Positions 33,819 to 44,824 of a stretch of 64,000 bases of DNA are shown piece by piece. The notes under the pieces are model-generated. The model was not told where the DNA came from, ran no database searches, and saw only the letters and a program-made list of their open reading frames with translations. Each line of letters begins with the position of its first letter. Position 1 is the stretch's first letter. The DNA is from Ceratorhiza oryzae-sativae (Eukaryota > Basidiomycota > Agaricomycetes > Cantharellales > Ceratobasidiaceae): contig JARWMV010000020.1 in the NCBI GenBank assembly GCA_030998015.1, forward strand, positions 1-64,000. The letters are read 5' to 3'. The position numbers were made by a program, and so were the translations under genes.

Positions 33819-35345
33819 ATTGTTGCCAATGGTGCCCCATACCTGTTACATGTAGATCATTGTAATTGCATTAGTAAATCTAGAATATAACAAACTCACC
33901 CAATGTTCAATGCCACACTTGCATAGGACTGCATTTACCACCTGGGTGAGATGAAACCAGTATGAGACTTGGCAAAACTGAATAAAATCTGTAGATTTAA
34001 TATATACAAAGGGGTACAAACATGTACCTGAGACATTCAAGGACACATTGTTCAATTTCAACAGGCGTATTGGGGGTACTCTCCTTAAACTTGAACAATA
34101 CAAGCCCTAAAAAGTCAAACCCATTGCTGCTTTGGAATAAATCAAGTGCAATGTGGAAAACTCCAACATGATCCTACCCAGTATATAGTGAATATCATAA
34201 GCATAAATTAAATGTGTTGTCAAACACACCTTGAGTATGTCAGTTATGTCTTTTTGTGTTGCTTTGTAGAGGGGCTGCACATCTTTTGATAATGTTCCAC
34301 AAGTTGGCTTATGCTTCCTTGCATTGGATGCAGAAGGGGCTGCAGCTAAAAGGGAATGAGAATGAATTACCAACAAGTGGCGTGCCAAGATATGTACATG
34401 ACAATTGTTAATCATCAGGAATGGGTGGCCACTCTCTGCTACCCAGAGCACAAACAACTTGCAAACTTGTTTGCAAGTGAGCCAGCCTGTACTGCCAGTA
34501 ATTCCAAACTTGCCAAGATGTTTTGTTTTTCCCTTTTTGCCAGGACATTGTGTGTTATGCAACGCAAGTGATCCAGTATCTGAGGCGCCAACATGCTGGT
34601 GGGCCATGAAACCCAGATCACATCTACAAAAATGTAGTTTGATGAATTTATCGCAAACAGAGAATCACATATATGTACTTTGTGCATTCATACCCATGCC
34701 CCTTGATGGTGCCATCCTTATTATATATGATGACAGGGGGCTTGTAACCCTTGTAAGCTACCAATTCCATCTTATGGAATTGCCTGATGCACTCCACTTG
34801 AAGGAGGAAGGTTAGTATTTAGCCCACAACATGATAAAAGAGCTACTAACCAAGTTCTATTTCAGCAGGATTCTTCTTGTGATTCAAGCATGTCTGATCC
34901 TGCTGGTTATGTTTACTTTTACTGGTTGTTTCACTCTGCAAGGGTGTGACAGACTCCATTTGTGTTGGAGTGGAGGTGCAGCTACTTGCATTGCCATTGT
35001 AAGGAGTGTCCTTTTGATGGCAAGACAAGGACACTCTCACTTGCTCTATTTCTGTATATTAGTACTAGCTAGTCTACATAGAATGAGCTTACTGATAAGT
35101 GGGCTGCTGAGATTGCTTTCAGCTCTTGAACGTTTGTGCAGTTGCAACCCAGGTACTGCCAGTTTCCTTTGTGGTTCAATGATGATAGATTCTTCGGAAT
35201 TGGAGTTGGCGGGTGTTGAGGTTGGCATGAGAGCTATCAACCAAGGGGGGTGCTCAGAGATGGCGTTGATCCAGTCAAGAATTGCACTGTTACAAGTGGG
35301 TGCAGATAAAGTCTTGAGGTCTGGGAGTCTCATTTTGTAGGCCAC
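33819..35345 (-). pseudogene. Uncharacterised coding-like remnants upstream of hAT gene
   Basis: Minus-strand frames at 35046-35345 (LDWINAISEHPPWLIALMP), 34846-35040 and 34107-34607 lie in order and might be the N-terminal exons of the hAT gene, interrupted by the S LTR. They show no BED finger or other domain I can name, and frames on the opposite strand are equally long. Confidence that these code is low. Confidence 0.25.
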
Positions 35346-36212
35346 TAATGTGACAGGAAGAGAAATGGAAAATGGTCCACGCAGGGCATGGGTTTGATTG
35401 TGAGGTAAGATTCACAGTGCATACAGACAGTCTAGGCCTTCCATATCTACCCCAATAAGAACATGTATGCAATATTTCAGTGTGATATTTGCTGAGTGGG
35501 GGTATATATTTGCATTAATACATATGCACAGGCATGCACCACCCTTGTTTGGCTGTTTGTGGTTAGAGTGCCTGGTGCTTCATGGCATGTCTGAGTGTGG
35601 CCACCACTGCTGCCCACTTGTGTCTTGGCCTTCTTGCATGTTCATTGCAAGGTAAGCATGTATCCACATCAATGAAGGCTTGATACTTACCGTGTTTGTA
35701 GTTTTTCCACCATTGTAAGGGTTATGGACAAGGAAGCAAGTTGGGTGAAATGGCTGCCACTTGCACCAGCAACTGGCAGTCGCAGGATCACTTACAGGCT
35801 GTACAACTGGGTACTACAGCAGGGCAACGTGTTGGCTGCCACCACTCCTGTTGGGTGGTTTGTGTTCCCAGCACACTGTTGGGGGCAATTGCATCTTTTT
35901 TGAACTGAGCCCCTGGCAAAGCAAAGGCTGGTGAGTACACCCCTACCGCTACTGAGCTGCTGGCTGATGTTCCCAAATCTGCACAACAGTGTTGCCCACT
36001 TGCATGCAGATACAACAATTGCCATCTTTATTCCAGCTCTTGACTAGGCCACTGGTTTTTAGGTTGGCAGCCCTACCACGACACACCTTTACAGAGCTGT
36101 CTCCCCAGTGCCCTTGATAACATGTCCAGATTTATCACCCACTTGTTCTCTTTCCCCAACATTCCTCCTACAATATTTGCCACCTACATGCTTCACCACA
36201 CCCAGCCTCACT
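35346..36212. other. No supported gene; remainder of TA-flanked unit left of R-C
   Basis: Only short open frames on both strands with no recognisable domain. The last bases (36208-36212, TCACT) are the target duplication of R-C. Confidence 0.5.
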
Positions 36213-36889
36213 TGTTATGACCCGCCTAGCAGACATAACCTAACAACCGAATATTGTACAGATTTATGGCATTTTTCCCAAGGCAGAACAAACCATAAAC
36301 AGGATCACGTGATCTCGGCGCTTACCCAACGATTAAGTGCCGGTGGTTACCCTGAACTCGCTCCAGCGTTTCTCTCCCATGTTACCTGGAGTGAGGAGTG
36401 AGTTGTCACGTGATCTCGGCACTTACCAACGATTAAGCACCGGTGGTTACCCTGAACTCGCTCCAGCGTTTCTCTCCCATGTTACCTGGAGCGAGGAGCG
36501 AGTTGTCACGTGACCTCGGCGCTTACCCAACAATTAAGCGCCGGGTGCTTAAGTCCAAAAAGTCACATGACCCTCGGACCTCATGCAGCTCTATAAGATT
36601 CGGAGCCGCACAAACATAAGACAAACAATTACCTAACCCATAGTACTGTACATAACCTACACCTACTGCGGAGTACGCTTAGATAATATGACTGCAGCCA
36701 CTGCAGCCACAGGTATATATAAGGAGGATAAAACAAGACTGGACGCCTCAGCTTGCTTTATCTTGTCAACCACCATAGACCATAGCAAACACTGTAACTA
36801 GAATGCTCAATACATACTGCATAGCACCAAACCGTCAACGCAGCCACTACTTAAGTGCTCCACAAGGGAGCCTCCAGAGGGTCACAACA
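36213..36889 (+). repeat. 5' LTR of R-C
   Basis: A 677-bp LTR. It holds two full tandem ~100-bp modules (about 36300-36540), each with TCACGTGA, a hairpin of type GGCGCTTA-loop-TAAGYGCC, and an inverted pair AACTCGCTCC/GGAGCGAGTT. The promoter is TATATATAAG at about 36713. It starts TGTTATGACC and ends GGTCACAACA. Confidence 0.95.
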
Positions 36890-37046
36890 TTATAAAGCAA
36901 GCTCTTAACTTAACTAGTGGTGAACATAAGTATACTGCACAGATACTAAGGGCTGAGTACACGAGAAAACCAGCTAACTCCTGTGATACATAAGAGAACA
37001 TAAGGAAACTATGTCACAGAGACCATAAACTCGATCTCAAAGCAGA

Positions 37047-38008
37047 GTGGCAAATAGTAGGCCACAATCACCCAAACCCATTGCTTCCCCAGAGGCTGAA
37101 GGTAACCCAGATGAGACCCTCCAAGGAATGCCAGGGGGGTTGCCAGAAAACCCACGACCAGTGGCTCAACCCAACCCCACTCGGGCCCCCATCCTGGGAG
37201 GGGAAATAGGGGAAGGAAGCAGAGAACTTCATAATCAGCATGGAACTTTTCTTTGCTGACTATGACGAATCAGCCTTTGATGACCGAAAAAAGATATCTG
37301 CTGTGCTAATGAACATGGAGGATGGGGAAGCAGCAAACTGGGCACAACCTTACCGCCGTAAACTACTAGCAGGTGAACACACAGGTATTCTTGCATCCTG
37401 GAAGGATTTCAGGAAGGGATTCCTGGATGCTTTTAATGACCCAGTCATAAAGGAAAAGACCATCCGGAAACTAAGGAAATTAACACAGACCAAGAGTGCA
37501 TTGGATTATGCTACCCAATTCCGGATCCTGATCCAAGAGGTAGACTGGAACCAAGAAGCCCTCAAGGACCAATTCAGGGAAGGGTTAAAACCCGAAGTAC
37601 GACAAGAGATCTTAAGGATTGAAGTACTGGCAAATGAGGCTGAAGGTCCATCATATACCTTAGATCAATTAATTGACTTTGCCTGCAAAATGGATGACAT
37701 GCAGTTTGCAAACCAGAAAATGAATACAAGGACCAGCAACTCTTCAAATTCAACCTGGGCACCAGCAAAATACAAACAAGGGGGGAACAAGCCTTTAGGG
37801 ACCAGTGGCAAACAGGGGAATACCCAAACCAACAACATGGTAAGGATACCAAACAGTGAAAAGGACAGGCGAAGGAAAGAAGGACTCTGCATCAAATGCG
37901 GTAAATCAGGGCATGTCCTGAAGGAGTGCTGAGGCCAGTGGACCTACGACAAGGCTAAGATACAAGGGAAGGCCAGCCAACAAGTTGAGGAGGAAAGCAG
38001 CTCTTAGC
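37047..38008 (+). pseudogene. gag: R-C Gag
   Basis: The Pro-rich N-terminal ORF (37047-37259) is out of frame with the capsid ORF (37240-37932), because a TAG precedes the capsid frame. The capsid begins at SMELFFADYDESAFDD and the CCHC knuckle is CIKCGKSGHVLKEC. TGA at 37930-37932 comes from CGA, judged by CAA in R-A and CAG in R-B at the same codon. The leader before ~37215 is unrelated to that of R-B. Confidence 0.85.
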
Positions 38009-38036
38009 TGGAAAACTAATTGGTCCTACCACTTCC

Positions 38037-41000
38037 ATGTTGGAGGACCCCAATATAACCCCTACCGCAGATGTATGTTACCTCAAGAAGTCTAGTAATC
38101 AATCAATAATATACACTACAGTAGAGGGAATCATGGAACCAGCTAAGACGCTGATTGACTCAGGATCTTCAACCAACTTCATCGATAAGGCCTATTCAAG
38201 GGAAAAAGGGATTCCAACCACTCCCCTCAAACACAAGAAATCAATTGTGGCCATTGACGGAAATGAAATCAAGGATGCCATAGAAGAAAGGGCAGAACTA
38301 AACATCAAAGTGGAAGGGAAGACACTAAAATGCTCCCTTTATGTAATGACCCTAGGTGACACAGACATAGTCCTAGGGAAAGAATGGCTTGAAGAAGCAG
38401 AACCTATCATAGATTGGAAAGACCTTACCATCTCATACCCAGACGAAATCAAGGCAAGGGCAGCAAGTGAAAGCCTACAATCCCAGAAGAATTTAGGGAT
38501 TTTGAAGACCTATTCGGGGAAGAGGGTTTCCGAGAACTTCCACCCCACCGAGGTAACCTAGACTTCAAAATGGACCTGATCGAGGGAGCGGAGCTGCCAA
38601 AGCCTGCAAAGAGGTACAGTATGTCACCAGCAGAAACAAAGGCGCTCAGGGAGTACCTAGAGGAGGAACTAAGAAACGGGAAAATAAGGCCCAGCCAGTC
38701 AGTTGTAGCTGCACCCTGTTTCTATGTGAACAAAGCAGATGGAGGGCTTAGGTTGGTAGTCGACTACCGTAAGATGAATGACATCACCAAGCCAGACAGG
38801 TTTCCACTTCCAATCCAAATAGAATTGATTGAGAGACTGAAGGATGCAACCATCTATTCAAAAATGGATGTTCGATGGGGGTTCAACAACATCAGGGTAA
38901 AAGAGGGAGACGAATGGAAAACAGCTTTCAGGACAGGAGAAGGCCAGTTTGAATGCTTGGTCATGCCATTCGGAGTAAAAGAAGGACCAAGAACCTTTAC
39001 CAGGTTCATGATGGAAAAGTTCCGTGACATAATAGACGATTATGTGGTAATCTACATGGACGATGTACTAGTGTTTTCCAGAAACAGGGAAGAACACGTA
39101 CAACATGTCAGGGAAGTGTTAAGAAGAATGAGGGAAAACCACCTCTTCCTCAAACCACACAAGTGTCAGTTCTTTGTGAAGGAGGTAAGCTTCATTGGAA
39201 TTGTCATATCCCCAGAAGGGATATCGATGGAAAAGGAAAAGGTAAAGGCAGTTCTAGAATGGCCAGAACCTAACACAGTAAAAGAAGTCCAAGCCTTCCT
39301 AGGCTTCGTGGGGTTCTATAGAAGGTGGATAGAGAAGTTTAGTACCTTAGCCAAACCCCTCACAGATCTCACCCAAAAAGATGTCAAATTCCTGTGGGAA
39401 AGAAAACAACAGGAAGCATTTGAAGCTATCAAAGAAGCAGTAGCAAGAGAACCGGTCCTGATCCACCCAAACCCAAACAGGCCATACATACTGGAAACAG
39501 ACGCCTCAGGAGTGGCCATGGGGGCGGTACTAAGCCAAAAGGGTGATGACAACCGATTGCATCCAATTGCCTTCCTATCGAAGAGCTTCACCCCACCAGA
39601 GAAAAATTATGACACCTACGACAAGGAGTTGCTTGCAATTGTTAGGTCCTTAGAGCACTGGAGGTTATACTTAGAAGGGACAGAGGAACCTATTGTGATA
39701 TACACTGACCATAGGAACCTCCAGTACTGGCAAAATGCCCAGATGTGGAATAGAAGGCATGCCAGATGGTATCTCACTCTGGCACCCTTCAATTTTCAGA
39801 TTGTGTATAGACCAGGGAAACTCTCACAGAAGCCAGATGCCCTTTCCAGAAGGAGCGACCATGGGGATACCCCTATGGAACCACAGATCATGATTCCAGA
39901 AGAAAGGTTCATAGGTTTCATGGCAGAAGTACAGGGGAATTTCTGGGAAGAGCTTAAAGAAGCTCAGGAAGAAGACGAATCTATCAGATCCTTAAGGCTG
40001 AGTGTGGCAAATAAAAACAACTACCGCCCTCAGTACAGAAGGAATTTAGACGGTATGAAATGAAGGAGGGCCTATTAAGGTATGACGATAGGCTCTACAT
40101 CCCAGATGACAAGGACTTGAGGTTGAGTCTCCTTGAGGAGTGCCATGACGCCCCAGTGGCAGGTCATCAGGGACAAGCCCGAACACTAGAATTACTATCA
40201 AGGGATTACTATTGGCCAGGAATGAAGGCCCAAGTAAACCGATACGTGGAATCTTGTGAAACGTGTCAAAGAAGCAAAGGACACAAACAAGGCACTCCCC
40301 TGAAGTCCTTACCAATCCCATGGAAACCATGGGCAGATGTCGCATATGATTTCATCGTCAAATTACCTGTCTCAAAGGGGTACGACAGTATCTTGACAGT
40401 TGTAGATCGCTTCTCCCGGCAGGCCCATTTTGTACCATGTCTGGAGAGCACCAATGCAGAAGAACTGGCAGAAATATTCATAAGGGAAGTATGGAGACAT
40501 CACGGGACCCCAGAAACCACTGTCTCAGACCGAGGGCCAACCTTTAACAGCCAATTCCTAAAGCCCTATACAAAGGAATTGGGACAAAGCCCAGATTCTC
40601 CACTGCTTTCCATCCAGAAACAGATGGTCTGTCGGAAAGGACAAATCAATGGGTAGAAGGGTTCTTAAGAACCTTCTGCAATTATAGACAAGATGATTGG
40701 GTAAAATGGTTACCCATTGCCGAATTCTGCCATAACAACCACGTAAATGCTACAACAGGACAAACCCCATTTGAAACAGTATATGGAAAAAACCCAAGAT
40801 GGGTTGTCCGAGAGGGAGAAGAACCATCTGAGGCACCCGCTGCAGACAACATGCGTAACCAAATGGAAAAGGTATGGGATGAGGCAAGAGCCTCAATGGA
40901 ATTACACCAACAAATGGAAAAGAAAGGGAGGGAATTCAAGGTAGGAGACAAGGTTTGGCTGCTCCTAACAAACCTCTCGTCCAAGAGACCCTCCAAGAAA

Positions 41001-41447
41001 CTGGACAACCGAAAAGGGGGGCCCTTTGAAATCACAGAAAAGATCTCATCCCATGCATATCGCCTGGACCTACCTAAAACCATACGTGTACACAATGTAT
41101 TCCATGTAAATCTCCTCTCGCCATTCACAGAAGATAAAGACTTCCGAAGAAGGCAGGTCAAACCACCACCAATCATAACGGAAAAAGGAGAGGAGGAATA
41201 CAAGGTGGACCACATTGCAAATTATGAATGGCGGAATGGCGAGCTGTTTTACCAAATCAGATGGAAGGGCTACGACCCAATAGAAGACACAATGGAACGT
41301 GCCAGCAAGTTTGCTGACATGAAAGAGGTTCTAAATGACTTGCAAAGGCACTTACCAGACGCACCAATGCCAGTCAAGACAAGTCAGCACTCAGGTGACT
41401 CGAAAGGCAGGCCAAAGAGAACCAAACGAGGATCTGGAAAGCTTTAA
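38037..41447 (+). pseudogene. pol: R-C Pol: protease, RT, RNase H, integrase, chromodomain
   Basis: Protease LIDSGSSTNF (~38155); RT VDYRKMND and YMDDVLVF (~39050), both intact; RNase H ETDASG (~39497) and YTDHRNLQYW; integrase with HHCC (HDAPVAGHQGQ to CETCQRSKGHK) and SDRGPTFNSQF (~40527); C-terminal KVGDKVWLLLTN and chromodomain (GELFYQIRWKGYDPIEDT, ~41240-41300). Small deletions shift the frame near 38480, 40013 and 40561, so full Pol cannot be made, but all catalytic residues checked are present. Confidence 0.93.
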
Positions 41448-41535
41448 AAGAAGCCATCCAGGATACCCAAGAGAGGCCAGAGCCCGCTCTACTACCTCAC
41501 TTGCACCACAACACACCTGCGAAACCCCAAAAAGC

Positions 41536-42354
41536 ATGGCTTTCGTCACTCACCCAATCGCACATCCCAACCGTTACACCCCACTTGCTGAAAATCAGGT
41601 GGCCCCACTTTGGCAGCCACCCACCACCAGGCGGCCAGCACCCTACCCTGGCAGGGAAAATTGTCCTAAACCAGGGATGTACTGCTCCAGTGTGGAAGAC
41701 GCCCAGAGGTACGCCGAACGACTGTTGCCAGGGGCTAACCTAGTGTACATCCCAAAGAAGTTAAGGGATGAAAGGAACTGGATTGACGATGACAAGTACC
41801 TGGATCCCAGGTTAGGGGTCCTGACATGGCATGGAAGCCAGAAGCCAACAACGAGAAACGCCTTGTTAAGAACACTGATGTATGTCGTCGACAATATCGT
41901 GGGACCAACAGTCGACGTGGTGACCAAGGCAGCAAGGCAACAGAGGAGGGCCACAGGCCAAATGGCAGACGGAGGGGACTGGGAGGTGGAGCGCCGGGCA
42001 AAGGCACTGTTGGAGCAGTGGAAGCTGGCACCGGCGGCACCGTATGTGGGACTGCTTGAGGCCACTACCACTGATGAAATGTTTACTGCCATCAGGTTGA
42101 AGGAAGCAAACTTGGCCGACTTCCGTAACTGGGTGAAGGTACGCCCAAACCTGCACGGTTACGACACAGATATGTCGAGCCTCACGGCAAGCCTGGAGTC
42201 CCTGGTGGTGAAGGAGGAGGAGCCAAGAGTAACAATAAAGGAACCAACCCCGGACCCGGCCCAAGAGGGAGTCCAAACGGATTGGGCCAAATGGGAGGAT
42301 GAACTGGCAGGCGCCTTGGAGGAAGTGCCCCTGCTGGCCCCGGAGCCCTTGTGA
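41536..42354 (+). CDS. orfX of R-C, unknown 272-aa protein
   Basis: Open from ATG 41536, 89 bp after the chromodomain stop, and conserved with R-A and R-B orfX. The open frame extends upstream to 41335 within the chromodomain region in a different frame, but conservation starts at MAFVTHP. Features: Pro-rich N-terminus, central AERLLPGANLVYIPKKLRD, RRAKALLEQWK, and an acidic C-terminal third. It ends 81 bp before the convergent orfY stop. Function unknown; not recognised as a retroelement protein. Confidence 0.62.
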   Translation: MAFVTHPIAHPNRYTPLAENQVAPLWQPPTTRRPAPYPGRENCPKPGMYCSSVEDAQRYAERLLPGANLVYIPKKLRDERNWIDDDKYLDPRLGVLTWHGSQKPTTRNALLRTLMYVVDNIVGPTVDVVTKAARQQRRATGQMADGGDWEVERRAKALLEQWKLAPAAPYVGLLEATTTDEMFTAIRLKEANLADFRNWVKVRPNLHGYDTDMSSLTASLESLVVKEEEPRVTIKEPTPDPAQEGVQTDWAKWEDELAGALEEVPLLAPEPL

Positions 42355-42435
42355 TTATTGGGCCTATCACATGTTTTTTTGGAATGTCTTAAGAATAATT
42401 CTCATAATCATATAATAATACATTTCAAAATGTTT

Positions 42436-42977
42436 CTATTTTTTCTTGCCCTTGAGGGGCCGGGTATAGGGTTTTTTTGCCTTCTTATCCTTCCTAGTAG
42501 TACGGGCTGCAGAACCACCGGCCCGGTTCTCAGGCAACAGCCAGGGGGCCTCCCCCCCTGGGAGATCGGCCATATAGTTCTGGAAACATCCAGAACCAGA
42601 AGCCGCAAAGGGTGAGGCCTTGTCGAACAAAGGGGCCGAGCCCTCCTCAAAAAACTCAGCAAGGGCAGCCTGGTGTTGCCGCTCCTCAAATAACTGGCAG
42701 TCCTGATCAACGAGCGCCCAGACACGCTCAAGGGTGGCCTCATGGGCCCAACCATCAAGGAGGATGCACTCTTCTACAGAACAAGTTAGCTACATGAGAA
42801 TGACGAAGAACGAACACACATACCAGGCACCCCACAGAAGAACCAGTCCCCAACACCTCGATAGAAGTCTTCAAGGGAGGCATCGCACACAGCATCACAG
42901 TAGGCGCAGTACTCCCCCTCAGGGAGAGACCAGCAGGTGCAGTCAAGGGGATTGTAGTTAAGGGAAATAACACGCAT
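42436..42977 (-). CDS. orfY of R-C, spliced 163-aa Cys-rich protein
   Basis: Exon 1 42977-42824, 50-bp intron 42774-42823 (GTATGTGTG ... CTGTAG), exon 2 42773-42436. Exon lengths (154 and 338 nt) are identical to R-A. N-terminus NYNPLDCTCW and EYCAYCDAVC; exon 2 SGSGCFQNYMADLPGG; C-terminus strongly basic (RKDKKAKKPYTR, KGKKK). The small size, basic tail and position opposite rep fit a CRESS-virus structural gene, but no capsid fold can be claimed from sequence alone. Confidence 0.62.
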
Positions 42978-43474
42978 AGTAAAGACGGGATGAGGAAGGA
43001 AAACAACAAAACCACAAACATTAAAAAATCACAGTGCAACACAATAACGTGCACAAACATCAAAACAAGGTCTGGTCAGGTGACACCAACAGACATGTGA
43101 CCATCTGCCAGAAAACAAACAACAAAGCACAGGAATCACATGACCTAGCCTAGTCACGTGACCACCTGCCAGAAAACAAACAACAAAGCACAGGAATCAC
43201 ATGACCTAGCCTAGTCACGTGAATATACGCTATCCCCTAACTACCGGAGGGGTCGGAGAGGGGGCACTGACCGAAGTGGGGGAGCGGAGGCCCCAAGTGT
43301 AGCGAGGATCAAGGCCGACGCGGAGGAACGGATGGGAGGGCACCCCTCGGAGATGCGTCATCACCAAAAAAGGTCATGTGATCACAACAAATGCAAGACG
43401 GAGTCATGTGACAATTAAAACGGACCTTGCAGCTTATATAGACAAGCACAAGGCCCGAGATAACCTGCACTCTC
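42978..43474 (+). promoter_or_regulatory. R-C intergenic region: 61-bp tandem repeats, hairpin, TATA (candidate origin)
   Basis: Two exact-period 61-bp direct repeats (43097-43157 and 43158-43218), each with CACATGACCTAGCCTAGTCA and ending at CACGTGA. Directly after follows a hairpin CCCCT (43234-43238), 9-nt loop AACTACCGG, AGGGG (43248-43252). TTATATAG near 43434 is a TATA candidate ~40 bp before ATG 43475. Layout (iteron-like repeats plus hairpin between divergent genes) is that of a CRESS-virus origin; the loop does not match the common nonanucleotide. Confidence 0.45.
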
Positions 43475-43700
43475 ATGCTCTCTTCCCAGTCCCCAAATAT
43501 CTCTAAAACCATAAATGATGCTAAGCAGAAATGGATCGAACGCGGCAACACCCCAGCCAAGCGGATCAAGCGAAGGGCGGAGGTCGGCGTCGCCATCGCC
43601 AGCGCCCTCGGTATCAAGCCGAGCCCCCTCACCTGCTTCTATGCGGCCTATGCTGACGGATCGAGGGTCCGAAGAGCTGACCGAAACCGTGCCGGCCCCT
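43475..43700 (+). CDS. Overlapping ORF in the rep 5' region (alternative frame)
   Basis: An ORF starting at ATG 43475 runs in a different frame from rep and is open to 44062. The first ~70 residues (AKRIKRRAEVGVAIASALGIK) are matched with conservative changes in R-A (14201-14428) and partly in R-B, and are rich in Arg/Lys like a nuclear signal. It might be an accessory protein overlapping rep, or the true N-terminal exon of Rep joined by splicing. Chance openness in GC-rich DNA remains possible. Confidence 0.3.
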
Positions 43701-44155
43701 CGGTTCCGCGTCCAGACCAGGGCGGTGCTGCTGACCTGGTCGAAGCTATGCAATCAGCCCTCAAGTGGGCTCGTCACCCGATACAAGGCATTCTGCCGCC
43801 AACGGCCAAATCATTGGGCGACTTTGGCGGTGGTGGAACACCACAACCCCGAGGAACCGAACTACAACCCAGCCCGGCCCCTCCATGTCCACACCCTCTC
43901 CATCAGTCAGGAGCGGAAGGGCGGCTGGAACACCCAGAACACCCGGTTCTGGGACTTCGAGGGGCAACACCCCAACATCCTGCTGAAGGACCTCAAGGAC
44001 GGACCAGGAGGCAACCCTGCAAGGGAGGCTTTCAACTACCTCTGGAAGGATGTCGGAGCTAACGGCAAGGAGGTAGAGGAGCTGATGGCGGGGGACCTGA
44101 CCTTGGAAAGGTTGGAGGAAATCCTGGTGAAGGGGAAGGGCAGGAAAAGGTCGAG
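43515..44155 (+). pseudogene. rep: R-C rep, endonuclease half (split by T element)
   Basis: Residues ~1-60 are Ser/Pro-rich; FRVQTRAVLLTWSK at ~64-77 holds motif I; PLHVHTLS at ~122-129 motif II; FWDFEGQHPNI at ~145-155 resembles the GRS segment known from geminivirus and genomovirus Reps; YLWKD at ~175-179 motif III with the candidate nicking Tyr. No stop occurs before the T insertion at 44156. The helicase half resumes at 51104 in the same frame. Apart from the insertion no inactivating change was seen, unlike the other two copies. Confidence 0.87.
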
Positions 44156-44532
44156 TGTCACGAACTGACACGCATACATCCACTCTACAATATTTTCTCG
44201 ATTTTCTACATTTTATGAGATCATCTTCAAAACATACATGCCTTTTATGGTATATCTGTGTCATGTGACTCAGGGAATGTTCCGGACCGGTAACCAAGAG
44301 GTATTTCAACTCTGATGTGAAATTCCGCAGTTCCGCAGTCGCTTCTACTGCTTCTATCTCTTATCTGTCGTGACTCACTGTACGGACTTGTTTGTTATGA
44401 TGTGGCTTGTACTATGTATATAAACCAGGTCAAGTTCGCAGAGGACTCCTCAAGAACTTGACCTCTCGTCGAATACAAGTTCTTTTACTTTTCTTACTAT
44501 TTCCCTTGTTGCCTGACTTGTCGTTGTCGACA
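44156..44532 (+). repeat. 5' LTR of T
   Basis: TGTCACGAAC to GTTGTCGACA, 377 bp. TATATAAA at 44417-44424 and the self-priming complement TCAAGAACTTGACCT at 44450-44464, about where the transcript should begin. Confidence 0.93.
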
Positions 44533-44534
44533 TC

Positions 44535-44549
44535 AGGTCAAGTTCTTGA
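44535..44549 (+). promoter_or_regulatory. Self-priming primer-binding site of T
   Basis: AGGTCAAGTTCTTGA just inside the 5' LTR is perfectly complementary over 15 nt to LTR positions 44450-44464, i.e. near the predicted 5' end of the element's own RNA. No tRNA-3'-end complement (TGG...) is present. This is the arrangement known for Tf1-type self-primed elements. Confidence 0.7.
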
Positions 44550-44824
44550 CAATCGTAAGTCTCAGTGTTGTCTGGGATATGTCTGGAACGCTGTCGGCGT
44601 CGTCTCGAGATAACTCCTTGTTGCCTTCCCCAATCCCACTCCACCTATCCACAGTCACGAGATATCGTTGCCCTATACGCGCCTCTGTGAAACCTTGCAT
44701 AGCCAGGTCCCTCACACGTCGTAACAAGCTTCGGTTCTCTAATCTCTTTCGTCAACAAGAGGTGGGGTCGCTCATTGCCCTTAAGTAGCTGAGCAACGGA
44801 GGTCACCTTCCTATTCCCATAGAC

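Noticed and set aside
34831..35340. 169-aa plus-strand ORF as a host gene
   Set aside because: Hydrophobic, no domain, overlaps equally long minus-strand frames that line up with the hAT gene direction.
36890..36925. tRNA-type primer-binding site after the R-C 5' LTR
   Set aside because: No TGG-initial tRNA complement is visible there, nor after the R-B 5' LTR at 16506.
43761..44309. 182-aa minus-strand ORF overlapping rep and the T LTR
   Set aside because: It spans an insertion junction and is antisense to the well-supported rep frame.
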